Source: Pseudomonas triclosanedens (GTDB taxonomy: Bacteria; Pseudomonadota; Gammaproteobacteria; Pseudomonadales; Pseudomonadaceae). Taken from it: a stretch of DNA of 64,000 nt. The notes under the pieces are model-generated. The model was given only the letters and a program-made list of their open reading frames with translations. It was not told the DNA's origin and did not search any database. The stretch lies in the NCBI RefSeq assembly GCF_026686735.1, contig NZ_CP113432.1, forward strand, positions 2,965,001 through 3,029,000, read 5' to 3'. Positions 1-7,363 of the stretch are shown here, in pieces. The translations under genes were made by a program, and so were the position numbers. Position 1 is the stretch's first letter. Each line of letters begins with the position of its first letter.

Positions 1-225
1 CAGGAGCAGGCCAGCCGCGACCAGCAATTGAACCTGTTGCAGCGTGCCCTGGGCGAGCTCTCCGAACCCTGCCGCCAGGCGTTTGTGTTGCGCAAGGTAG
101 ACGGTTGCAGCCATACGGAGATCGCCGAGCGCATGGGCATCTCCCGCGACATGGTGGAGAAGCACATCGTCAATGCCATGAAGCACTGTCGCCTGCGCCT
201 GAAGGCCTGGGGCGGGCAGCGCTGA
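1..225 (+). CDS. ECF sigma factor, C-terminal part (5' end outside window)
   Basis: The frame is open from base 1 to the TGA at 223-225, so the visible 74 residues are the C-terminal end of a longer protein. They form sigma region 4 with a helix-turn-helix (SHTEIAERMGISRDMVEKHI), typical of FecI-like extracytoplasmic-function sigma factors that switch on iron-uptake genes through cell-surface signalling. The ending (KHCRLRL) is closer to FecI/FoxI/FpvI-type sigmas than to PvdS. It sits 262 bases upstream of a hydroxamate siderophore gene, which supports an iron role. The cognate anti-sigma factor and receptor would lie upstream, outside the window. The first in-frame TTG at 28 is not the true start. 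Confidence 0.85.
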   Translation, partial: QEQASRDQQLNLLQRALGELSEPCRQAFVLRKVDGCSHTEIAERMGISRDMVEKHIVNAMKHCRLRLKAWGGQR

Positions 226-302
226 CGCAATCGCCTTCGCTTTTCCGCGTCTTTGCCAATACGCGGCATGGCTGTCGGTTTGAGCCGGACTTTCACGCTT
301 AG

Positions 303-317
303 TGAGAATCATTCTAA
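303..317 (+). promoter_or_regulatory. Fur box
   Basis: TGAGAATCATTCTAA is a 7-1-7 inverted repeat matching the Fur core TGATAATNATTATCA well; the arms differ from perfect symmetry at one position. It lies 170 bases before the ornithine hydroxylase start and overlaps the -35 element of the PvdS-type promoter described next, so iron-bound Fur would be expected to block that promoter directly. Confidence 0.7.
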
Positions 318-338
318 ATTTCGCCGTCCTTGTCTCGT
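315..338 (+). promoter_or_regulatory. Iron-starvation (PvdS-type) promoter
   Basis: TAAAT at 315-319 (preceded by C) is followed after exactly 16 bases by CGT at 336-338. This is the iron-starvation box recognised by the ECF sigma PvdS in pseudomonads. It points at the ornithine hydroxylase gene, with a predicted leader of about 145 bases. The motif is short, so the call rests on spacing, position and the overlapping Fur box. Confidence 0.55.
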
Positions 339-487
339 CTCTCCAGAGAACGCGCTGTAGATAGCGCAACTCATGGACGACACGCAGGAGCAGCAGGCGA
401 AGTCGCCGTGCCGCTGGCCGCAGCGGCAGGCTGCCGGCTCCCGCGTCGTCGTGCCCCACGGCCATCGCGACACAGGACATTGGCACC

Positions 488-1822
488 ATGACTCAGATGA
501 TCACTCCGACCTACGACGTGCTCGGCATCGGCTTCGGCCCCTCCAACCTGGCGTTGGCGATCGCCCTGCAGGAACAAGCGCGACGCGAGGGCCGCCACTA
601 CCACGCGCTGTTCCTCGACAAGCAGGCGGACTACCGCTGGCACGGCAACACCCTGGTGGCGCAGAGCGAATTGCAGATTTCCTTCCTCAAGGACCTGGTG
701 ACGCTGCGCAATCCCACCAGCCCGTACAGCTTCGTCAACTACCTGCACGCGATGGGCCGGTTGATCGACTTCACTAACCTGGGCACTTTCTATCCGTGCC
801 GCATGGAGTACAACGACTACCTGCGCTGGGTCAGCGACCAGTTCGCCGAACAGCGTGCCGGTGGCGAAACCGTCACTCGCGTGGAGCCGGTGCAGGGGCC
901 TGCCGGTATCGAGCTGCTCAAGGTACTGTCTGCCGATGCTCGCGGCCACGAGCGCTTCCGTCTGGCGCGCAGCGTGGTAGTGAGCACCGGTGGCACGCCA
1001 CGAATTCCCTCGGCCTTCAGCCATCTGCGCGACGATGCGCGGGTCTTCCACCATGCGTGCTACATCGAACGTATGGCCATCCAGCCCTGCACCCGCAACG
1101 AGCCGATGCGTATCGCGGTGATCGGCGGCGGGCAGAGCGCGGCGGAAGCGTTCATCGACCTCAACGACAGCTATCCGTCGGTGCAGGTCGACATGATCTT
1201 GCGCGCTGCGGTGCTCAAGCCGGCGGACGACAGCCCCTTCGTCAACGAAATCTTCGCGCCGCGCTATACCGATCTGGTGTTCAACGAGCCGCAGGCCGAG
1301 CGCGAGAAGCTGATTCAGGAGTTCCACAACACCAATTACTCGGTGGTCGACCTCGACCTCATCGAGCGCATCTACGGCATCTTCTATCGGCAGAAGGTGG
1401 CGGGCTCGGAACGCCACGCCTTCCGCTGCCGCCGCACTGTCGAAGCTGCTAAGGCTGATGCGGCGGGCATCGAGCTGACCCTGCGCGACAGCGCTACCGG
1501 TACCGTCGAGACCCACCTCTACGATGCCGTGATCCTCGCCACCGGCTATGAGCGCAAGTCCCACCGTGAACTGCTGGCGCCGCTGCAGGACTACCTCGGC
1601 AACTTCGAAGTGGGCCGCGATTACCGCCTGCGCAGCGACGAGCGCCTGCGCGCCGCCGTCTACCTGCAGGGCTTTACTCAGGACAGCCACGGCCTGAGCG
1701 ACACGTTGCTGTCGGTACTGCCGATCCGCGCCGAGGAAATCGCCGCATCGATGTTCGCGCATCTTCCGCCCCACGAGACCGCACAAACGCCGTCGCGTCC
1801 GCTGGCCGCCGAAAGCGCCTGA
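488..1822 (+). CDS. pvdA: L-ornithine N5-monooxygenase (PvdA type)
   Basis: Flavin- and NADPH-dependent hydroxylase that converts L-ornithine to N5-hydroxyornithine, the first step to hydroxamate siderophores; cytoplasmic. The 444 residues match the size of P. aeruginosa PvdA (443). An FAD motif GIGFGPSNLALA lies near residues 14-25, a very PvdA-like stretch (YRWHGNTLV, SELQISFLKDLV, RNPTSPYSFVNYL) near 55-90, the NADPH motif VIGGGQSAAEAF near 215, and ILATGYE near 350. The start at 488 follows AGGACATTGGCACC. It is the first gene of a three-gene run with an acyltransferase and a FhuF reductase, behind a Fur box and a PvdS-type promoter. No peptide synthetase is nearby, so the final siderophore cannot be named. 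Confidence 0.9.
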   Translation: MTQMITPTYDVLGIGFGPSNLALAIALQEQARREGRHYHALFLDKQADYRWHGNTLVAQSELQISFLKDLVTLRNPTSPYSFVNYLHAMGRLIDFTNLGTFYPCRMEYNDYLRWVSDQFAEQRAGGETVTRVEPVQGPAGIELLKVLSADARGHERFRLARSVVVSTGGTPRIPSAFSHLRDDARVFHHACYIERMAIQPCTRNEPMRIAVIGGGQSAAEAFIDLNDSYPSVQVDMILRAAVLKPADDSPFVNEIFAPRYTDLVFNEPQAEREKLIQEFHNTNYSVVDLDLIERIYGIFYRQKVAGSERHAFRCRRTVEAAKADAAGIELTLRDSATGTVETHLYDAVILATGYERKSHRELLAPLQDYLGNFEVGRDYRLRSDERLRAAVYLQGFTQDSHGLSDTLLSVLPIRAEEIAASMFAHLPPHETAQTPSRPLAAESA

Positions 1823-1919
1823 TTCCTGCGTCCGGGTCGAATGATCCGGGCCACTAAATTTTTTCCGGCCCTGCTCGTCATACGAGCGGGGTCATTGCAT
1901 TCCCCGAGGTTGACCCGCC

Positions 1920-2912
1920 ATGACGCATTCCGCTCCGCTTCACTCCCTGCCGTTGCCCGATGGCCGTCGGTTGTCCGCCGACTGCGGGGCCGGCAGCCTT
2001 GTACTGTCGCTGGACGACCGGCCGCTGCTTGTCGCCCGGCGCGAGGGCGACTGCTGGCAACTGGGCGGTCCGGCCAGCGTCGAGATGCTATGGGCGATGG
2101 CCTACTGGGCCTTTGCCAGCGACGCGCCTTGCCAGCGTGTACGGTTCACCGCCGCCAGCGTTGCCACCGAGGCGTTCAGCCTGGGGCTGGCCAGCCGCGA
2201 TGAGATCGGCGGCCTGCAGCTCGAGCGAGCCGCATTCTGGCAGTTGCCGGGGCTCTGGCTGCAGAGCACGGGCAGTGCCGGGTATCCCCAGGTCTGGCGC
2301 ATGAACAGTGGCCGCCGCCATCCACTGCGCGCGCCCAAGCCGCAGGGTGAGGTGTACCGGCGGTTCGATGCCAGGCTGGGCCAGTGGATTTCCCTGCGCA
2401 CTCTGGATGTCGAGCTGGATCTGGAGCGTTTCAATCGCTGGCAGAACAGCCCGCGCGTGCTGGAGTTCTGGCAGGAAGGCGGCAGCCTGGAGCAGCATCG
2501 CGCCTACCTTGAGAAGCTCGCCCAGGCCCCGCACACGACGACGCTGATCGGCTGTATCGATGACGAGCCGTTCGCCTACTACGAAGCCTACTGGGCCAAG
2601 GAAGACCGCATCGCGCCGTTCTACGAGGTCGACGATTACGATCGTGGCATCCACATGCTGGTGGGCGAGGAGCATCATCGCGGCCCGCACAAGGTGGAAA
2701 GCTGGCTCACCGCCCTGGTGCACTACCTGCTGCTGGACGACCCGCGCACCCGCCGCATCGTTGCCGAGCCGCGCGCCGACAATGCGCGAATGATCGGGCA
2801 CATGCAGCGCCTGGGGTTCTGCAAGGAGAAGGAGTTCGACTTCCCGCACAAACGCGCGGCGCTGATGGTGCAGAGCCGCGAAACCTTCTTCGAGCGCTGC
2901 GCGCTGTGTTGA
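1920..2912 (+). CDS. Siderophore N-acyltransferase (IucB/AlcB/PvdYII family)
   Basis: Predicted GNAT-fold enzyme that acylates the hydroxylamine made by the preceding hydroxylase, probably giving N5-acetyl- or formyl-N5-hydroxyornithine. The 330 residues split into an N-terminal extension (about 1-145) and a C-terminal acyltransferase domain with family signatures RWQNSPRVLEFWQE, YYEAYWAKEDRI, DRGIHMLVGE, and VAEPRADNARMIGHMQRLGF for acetyl-CoA binding. GAGG lies 9 bases before the ATG. It is 97 bases downstream of the hydroxylase and 31 bases upstream of the reductase, consistent with one operon. The acyl donor cannot be read from the sequence. Confidence 0.85.
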   Translation: MTHSAPLHSLPLPDGRRLSADCGAGSLVLSLDDRPLLVARREGDCWQLGGPASVEMLWAMAYWAFASDAPCQRVRFTAASVATEAFSLGLASRDEIGGLQLERAAFWQLPGLWLQSTGSAGYPQVWRMNSGRRHPLRAPKPQGEVYRRFDARLGQWISLRTLDVELDLERFNRWQNSPRVLEFWQEGGSLEQHRAYLEKLAQAPHTTTLIGCIDDEPFAYYEAYWAKEDRIAPFYEVDDYDRGIHMLVGEEHHRGPHKVESWLTALVHYLLLDDPRTRRIVAEPRADNARMIGHMQRLGFCKEKEFDFPHKRAALMVQSRETFFERCALC

Positions 2913-2943
2913 GAGCGCCATACTTCGCCGCTGGAGGCTGTCG

Positions 2944-3699
2944 GTGATCGCAGCCCTTGCGCCGCTGTATTTCGGCGAGTTCGCCAGCTACCGCGACGTA
3001 CTGGTGACCCGCGATGATCCTCGGCCTTCGCTTCCCGCCCGTGCTCTTCTGGAGCGGGAGGTGCTCGACAGCGTGCTGCGCCGTTTCGACCCGCCCCACG
3101 CAGACGGCGACCGGCGCGCGCTCGCATCGCAATGGTCCAAGTGGTACCTGGTGCGGATCATCCCGCCCGTGGTGGCGGCGGCCCTGGTGCTGGGGCGCAC
3201 GTTGCCGCTGGCGTTCGACGAGGTCGAGGTGGTGCTGGACGCCCAGGGGATTCCCGAGGCATTCAAGCTGCCGGGGGAGGGGGCTCCGTTCGCCGCGCAA
3301 CCTGGCGACCCGTTCCAGCGCTTCGGCCATCTTCTGGAGGGACATCTGCAGCCCTTCATCCAGGCACTGGCCGCCGAAGCGCGGCTTTCGCCCAAGGTGC
3401 TGTGGAGCAACGCCGGCAACTACTTCGAATGGTTCATCGGTGAAATGGGCAAGTTGCCGCAATTGGCCGCAACGCTCGGGCACGGCAGGGAGCTGCTGGA
3501 AACCGAGCGTCGCCCGGACGGCACACGCAATCCGCTGTTCAGACCGGTCCGCTATGTCGAGGTACCGTGCGATCTGCGCCTGGATGGGCTGTGGCGTCAG
3601 CGGCGAACCTGCTGTATCCGTTATCGGCTGGGCTGCATCGGCCATTGCGACAATTGCCCGTTGATCGACGCGCCGCCGGCTGAAGCGAGCGACTTGTAG
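2944..3699 (+). CDS. fhuF: FhuF-type ferric siderophore reductase
   Basis: Predicted [2Fe-2S] protein that reduces ferric hydroxamates in the cytoplasm and so releases the iron. The diagnostic C-terminal cysteine pattern CC-x10-C-x2-C is present (Cys223, Cys224, Cys235, Cys238), with an extra Cys231 between. The N-terminal part carries the weakly conserved FhuF fold, with WSKWYLVRIIPPVVAAAL near 62-80. The start is GTG at 2944, supported by GGAGG 6 bases upstream. As the third gene of the run it pairs naturally with a hydroxamate siderophore. A bidirectional-looking hairpin follows directly. Confidence 0.87.
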   Translation: MIAALAPLYFGEFASYRDVLVTRDDPRPSLPARALLEREVLDSVLRRFDPPHADGDRRALASQWSKWYLVRIIPPVVAAALVLGRTLPLAFDEVEVVLDAQGIPEAFKLPGEGAPFAAQPGDPFQRFGHLLEGHLQPFIQALAAEARLSPKVLWSNAGNYFEWFIGEMGKLPQLAATLGHGRELLETERRPDGTRNPLFRPVRYVEVPCDLRLDGLWRQRRTCCIRYRLGCIGHCDNCPLIDAPPAEASDL

Positions 3700-3721
3700 C
3701 CGTCAGTTTTTCTCTCGACGC

Positions 3722-3756
3722 AAATGGCTCGCCAGGGTGCGAGAGGCGAGCCGTTT
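3722..3756. terminator. Intrinsic terminator shared by convergent genes
   Basis: AAATGGCTCGCC (3722-3733) pairs with GGCGAGCCGTTT (3745-3756) around an 11-base loop; one pair is T-G. The A-rich left edge and T-rich right edge give a short U-run in either direction. It sits between the FhuF-type and FhuC-type genes, which converge here. Confidence 0.75.
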
Positions 3757-3772
3757 CGATTGAGTGTCGGAA

Positions 3773-4540
3773 TCAGCGCGGATAGCTGATCGGCGACCCG
3801 TCCGCGGGGTTTGCCAGCACACCCATCGGGATGCCGTAGATATCTTCCAGTGTCTCGCTGCGCATCAGTTGTGCCGGAGTGCCGCGAGACAGCAACCGGC
3901 CGCCGTGCAGTGCGATCAGATCGTCGCAATAGCGCGCGGCCATGTTGACGTCGTGCAATACCACCAGCACACCCAGATCCAGCTCACGGCTCAGCTCGCG
4001 CACGCGCGACAGCACCTCCACCTGGTGCGCAATGTCCAGCGCAGAGGTCGGTTCGTCCAGCAGAAGGAAGCGGCTGTTCTGCGCAAGCAGCATGGCCAGC
4101 CAGACGCGTTGGCGCTCGCCGCCGGAAAGCAGGTCCACCGGGCGGTCGGCGAAGACCTGGGTATCGGTCAGTTCCAGAGCTCGGTCGATCTGTGCGCGGT
4201 CGTCGGCGGTGACTCGGCCCAGTGCGCCGTGCCAGGGATAGCGGCCGAAGGCGACCAGTTCGCGCACGCTCAGGCCATCGGTTTGTGGCAGTTGCTGCGG
4301 CAGGTAGGCGACCTGGCGGGCGAAGTCACGGTTGCCCCAGTCCCGTAGCGCCTTGCCGTCCAGGCGGATGCTGCCGGCGCTGGGCTGCTGCTGGCGGGCG
4401 AGCAGCTTGAGCAGAGTGGACTTGCCCGAACCGTTGTGGCCGATCAGGCCAATCATCCGGCCATGCGGCAGTTGCAGGCTGAGCGGGTGCAGGAGGGTGC
4501 GGCCGGGGACGCTGAAGCTGACGTTTTCCAGTTCGAACAT
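3773..4540 (-). CDS. fhuC: Iron-siderophore ABC transporter ATP-binding protein
   Basis: ATPase subunit of a FhuC/FecE-type importer that powers uptake of ferric hydroxamates across the inner membrane. The 255 residues contain Walker A GHNGSGKS (34-41), signature LSGGERQ (138-144), Walker B FLLLDEP (158-164) and the switch histidine in VVLHDVN. This is the usual family length. The permease and binding protein are not in the window, so the ATPase is either an orphan serving a remote permease or the survivor of a broken operon. A Fur-box-like site lies about 58 bases upstream of the start. Substrate is inferred from family and neighbours. Confidence 0.87.
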   Translation of the reverse strand: MFELENVSFSVPGRTLLHPLSLQLPHGRMIGLIGHNGSGKSTLLKLLARQQQPSAGSIRLDGKALRDWGNRDFARQVAYLPQQLPQTDGLSVRELVAFGRYPWHGALGRVTADDRAQIDRALELTDTQVFADRPVDLLSGGERQRVWLAMLLAQNSRFLLLDEPTSALDIAHQVEVLSRVRELSRELDLGVLVVLHDVNMAARYCDDLIALHGGRLLSRGTPAQLMRSETLEDIYGIPMGVLANPADGSPISYPR

Positions 4541-4597
4541 GAGGTCAATCCGTAGGGCTGCGTGGCCGGAAGAGCGGCAGATCGACTCTAATTCAAA

Positions 4598-4612
4598 TGC
4601 TAATGCTTATCA
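4598..4612 (-). promoter_or_regulatory. Fur box upstream of fhuC-like gene
   Basis: Read on the minus strand the site is TGATAAGCATTAGCA, a 7-1-7 arrangement with six of seven bases matching the Fur consensus in each arm. It lies in an AT-rich patch 58-72 bases before the FhuC-like start, where a promoter is expected. The helicase gene on the other strand starts 95 bases away, so an effect on it cannot be excluded. Confidence 0.65.
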
Positions 4613-4706
4613 ATTTTTAAGTACCCCGCGGAACCTGCCGCGTGGTTCCCTGTCCGTCACGAAAAGCGCTTATTATTCAATGCAGTATCTGTAATGGACG
4701 GGGTTC

Positions 4707-6662
4707 ATGGAGTCTGCTGTCGAACGCTACAAACGGCTGGTCGCCGAAGCCCTGGCGCGTTACTTCCCGCGTACCACGGAGTACCTGCGCGCCGAGCGCG
4801 AAGCGAAGCAGCCGGCAGTGCGTGGCAAGGCGAAAGGCAAGAACAAGGCTCAGGCCAAGCGCCCCGTACGGACCAGGAAGGACGGCGACGCCCCGGCGGC
4901 GAAGCGAGCGCGAGCGACGGTAGCCGGCATCTACGGCAATGCCCGGCATCATGACGAGCAGCACGCCGCCGACATGCGCGCGCGGGTCAGCCAGGCGGCT
5001 GCCGCCGGGGTGATCAGCCTGCCGTCGGACGAACAATGGGCGATGATTCTGGCGCCCGACCCGCTGACCCGCATCTTCGCCGGTGCCGGCTCCGGCAAGT
5101 CCACCACGCTGGTGCTGCGCGTGGTTTATATGCTTTGTCATCTGGGCATCGACGCCCAGCGCGTCACGGTGATTTCGTTCACCAACGCTTCCTGCGCACA
5201 ACTGCGCGAGCAACTGGTGAAAGTGCTCGGCTTCTGGGGGCACCCGTTCGACGCCGCGCAGGCCCGGCAGTGTGTGCGTACCTTCCACTCGGCGATGGGT
5301 ACGCTGGCCAAGACTGCACTGAAGAATCCCCGCTGGTTCGAGCAACTGGATGAACGCGACCCTGCCAGCGAACTGGACAACCCGTTGCTCGCCGGCCGCC
5401 TGCGCCCCGCGCAGCAGCGCCTGCTCAAACAGGTCTACCAGCAGTGCTACTCCGGCCAGCCTGAGTTCCGGGTGCTGGTGCATCAGTTGCTCGACCTGCC
5501 GCCTCCGCCCGAAACGACGGAGGACGGCAAGCCCGCGCGTATCGGCAAGGCGCCGCTGGATACCTTCAAGCTGGCGGGCGAATTCACTGCGCTGCCGCTG
5601 TTCGAAGCGTTCCACGCCCAGGCTGGTTTCATCGAGAGCATCGGCCTGCGCATCGCCGCTCTGCAACCGAGCAAGCTCGATTGCCCGCCGCGCGAGCGGC
5701 GTTTCGTCCTGGCGCTGCAACTGTTCTGGGCGGCCTTCGAAGCGGCGTTGCAGGAGCAGGGACTGCTCACCTTCAACCTGGCGTTCCAGCACCTCACCGA
5801 CCGGCTGGGTGACGGCAAATTGCCGGCCGAGGCACTGCAGCCATTCCAGCATCTGCTGATCGACGAGTTCCAGGATGTTTCGCCGCAGATCGTCCAGTGG
5901 CTGCAGGCACTGCATCGCGACCTGGCCAAGCGTGGCGAGGCGGTCAGCCTGATGGCCATCGGCGATGACTGGCAGTCCATCTACGCCTGGCGTGGCAGCT
6001 CGCCGGAACTGTTCATGGACTTCGACCGGCACTTCCCCAGCAAGGGGCGGCGCAAGAGCCGGGTGCTGTTACTGGAGACCAATTACCGCTCCATCGATCC
6101 GGTGATCCGGGACGGCGATCGGGTGCTGGCTGGCGTGGCGCACAAACAGGCGAAGACGTGCCGCGCCTTCAAGTCCGCCGAGGCCGGCGACCACGGGGTG
6201 AAGCTGATCCAGCGCTTCGATGCGCGCAACAGCCTGCCGCTGTTGCTGGAGGAAATTCGCCGGCAGTGCGAGCACGTCGCCGCGCGCGGCTCGCGGGAAA
6301 AGACGGCGGTGCTGCTACTCAGCCGGCGCAACGAAACCTTGCAGACGATCCAGGCCGAGCTGGACCGCAAGCTGCCGGTGAAGGGCATGACCATCCATCG
6401 CGCCAAGGGCTTGCAGGCGGAGGTGGCGATCATCGTCGACGACTGCGCACCGCCTGAGAAGCACCCGTTGCGCAGCGCGATGTACGCAGCGTCTGGCTTC
6501 TTCGCCAGCGGCTACGACCAGGCTCAGCAGGACGAGCAACTGCGCCTGGCCTACGTGGCGATCACCCGGGGCGTGAGCCGGGTGCTCTGGTTCACACGCA
6601 AGGCGCAGGGGCCGACGGCTATCCTGGCCATGCGGCGCAGCGCGGAGGTTGCGCCTGCGTGA
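4707..6662 (+). CDS. UvrD/Rep-type superfamily 1A DNA helicase
   Basis: ATP-dependent 3'-5' DNA helicase-like protein of 651 residues. A lysine/arginine-rich, low-complexity stretch (about 38-72) precedes the motor. Walker A GAGSGKST is at 126-133, motif Ia VISFTNASCAQLREQL near 160, Walker B LLIDEFQD near 388, GDDWQSIYAWRG near 418, motif IV ETNYRS near 455, TIHRAKGLQAEV near 558 and RLAYVAITRG near 615. It is slightly shorter than UvrD or Rep, so some accessory subdomain is reduced. It stands alone on the plus strand and converges with the FKBP gene 3 bases downstream. The biological role (repair or restart) is not readable from context. Confidence 0.88.
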   Translation: MESAVERYKRLVAEALARYFPRTTEYLRAEREAKQPAVRGKAKGKNKAQAKRPVRTRKDGDAPAAKRARATVAGIYGNARHHDEQHAADMRARVSQAAAAGVISLPSDEQWAMILAPDPLTRIFAGAGSGKSTTLVLRVVYMLCHLGIDAQRVTVISFTNASCAQLREQLVKVLGFWGHPFDAAQARQCVRTFHSAMGTLAKTALKNPRWFEQLDERDPASELDNPLLAGRLRPAQQRLLKQVYQQCYSGQPEFRVLVHQLLDLPPPPETTEDGKPARIGKAPLDTFKLAGEFTALPLFEAFHAQAGFIESIGLRIAALQPSKLDCPPRERRFVLALQLFWAAFEAALQEQGLLTFNLAFQHLTDRLGDGKLPAEALQPFQHLLIDEFQDVSPQIVQWLQALHRDLAKRGEAVSLMAIGDDWQSIYAWRGSSPELFMDFDRHFPSKGRRKSRVLLLETNYRSIDPVIRDGDRVLAGVAHKQAKTCRAFKSAEAGDHGVKLIQRFDARNSLPLLLEEIRRQCEHVAARGSREKTAVLLLSRRNETLQTIQAELDRKLPVKGMTIHRAKGLQAEVAIIVDDCAPPEKHPLRSAMYAASGFFASGYDQAQQDEQLRLAYVAITRGVSRVLWFTRKAQGPTAILAMRRSAEVAPA

Positions 6663-6665
6663 GCG

Positions 6666-7007
6666 TCAATCGTCGCGGGTGAGCACTTCCAGCAGTTCGA
6701 TTTCGAACTGCAGGTTGGAATTGGGCTTGATGTGCGCACCGATCTGCCGTTCGCCATAGGCCAGGTGTGCGGGGACGAAGAGTTTGCGCTTGCCGCCGAC
6801 CTTCATCCCCATCAGCCCGATGTCCCAGCCCTTGATGACGCGGCCGGTACCGATCACGCACTGGAACGGGCGGCCTTTGTCGTAGGACGAGTCGAACACG
6901 GTGCCGTCTTCCAGCGTGCCCTTGTACTGGGTGGTGATCAGGGCGCCCTTGACCACGGCCTTGCCGTCGCCAACGACGATATCTTCGATCTGCAGTTCGC
7001 TGTTCAT
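6666..7007 (-). CDS. FKBP-type peptidyl-prolyl cis-trans isomerase
   Basis: Single-domain FKBP of 113 residues that catalyses proline isomerisation in folding proteins. Hallmarks are YKGTLEDGTVFDSSYDKGRPFQCVIGTGRVIKG (hyphen-free core near 28-60), followed by GWDIGLMGMKVGGKRKL, PAHLAYGER and FEIELLEV at the end. No signal peptide is visible, so it is probably cytoplasmic. It is monocistronic and meets the helicase gene tail to tail. Confidence 0.9.
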   Translation of the reverse strand: MNSELQIEDIVVGDGKAVVKGALITTQYKGTLEDGTVFDSSYDKGRPFQCVIGTGRVIKGWDIGLMGMKVGGKRKLFVPAHLAYGERQIGAHIKPNSNLQFEIELLEVLTRDD

Positions 7008-7363
7008 GCTGTTCTCTGGTGATGTGGCGGGACGCGAAAGGCGAGCGTTTTCGCAGGAATCGGCCGCACTGGCAAGGCGCCATTGTTCCCGAACGCTCTA
7101 GCCATTAGCGCGATTGAGTCAATCGAGCCGGCGGAGCATGCCCTATATCAAGCTATGGGACAGCATTCGAGCAAGTCGTTTCGGCCCCTCGGTTCCGTGC
7201 GAGCCGTGTCTGCGTGTCGGCGATGCGGGAGGTGGTCGGGCAGCACCGCGCCCCGCCGGCTCACGCCACAGCGGGCACCTCTCGCATCGAACCTCGAACC
7301 GCGTTGGAGCATTGGAGTTCGCCAGACGCCTTTCCAGCAACTGATTGCCGGGGAGTCACGGAG
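7008..7363. other. Intergenic region between divergent genes
   Basis: 356 bases with no convincing gene. It must hold the promoters of the FKBP gene and of the di-haem lipoprotein operon. The only ordered element I see is CGATTG-AGT-CAATCG at 7111-7125, a small inverted repeat that could be an operator. Short open frames here lack a Shine-Dalgarno sequence and recognisable protein character. Confidence 0.5.

Noticed and set aside
373..777. Plus-strand frame starting ahead of and overlapping the pvdA homologue
   Set aside because: It runs out of frame through a clear coding region, and its text is arginine-rich with no family signature.
371..1786. Long minus-strand frame (471 codons) opposite the pvdA homologue; similar long antisense frames occur opposite pfeA, the VWA genes, the sulfatase and others
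   Set aside because: They mirror highly expressed GC-rich genes, have histidine/arginine/valine-rich text without domains, and lack ribosome sites. They are expected shadows of strong third-position G/C.
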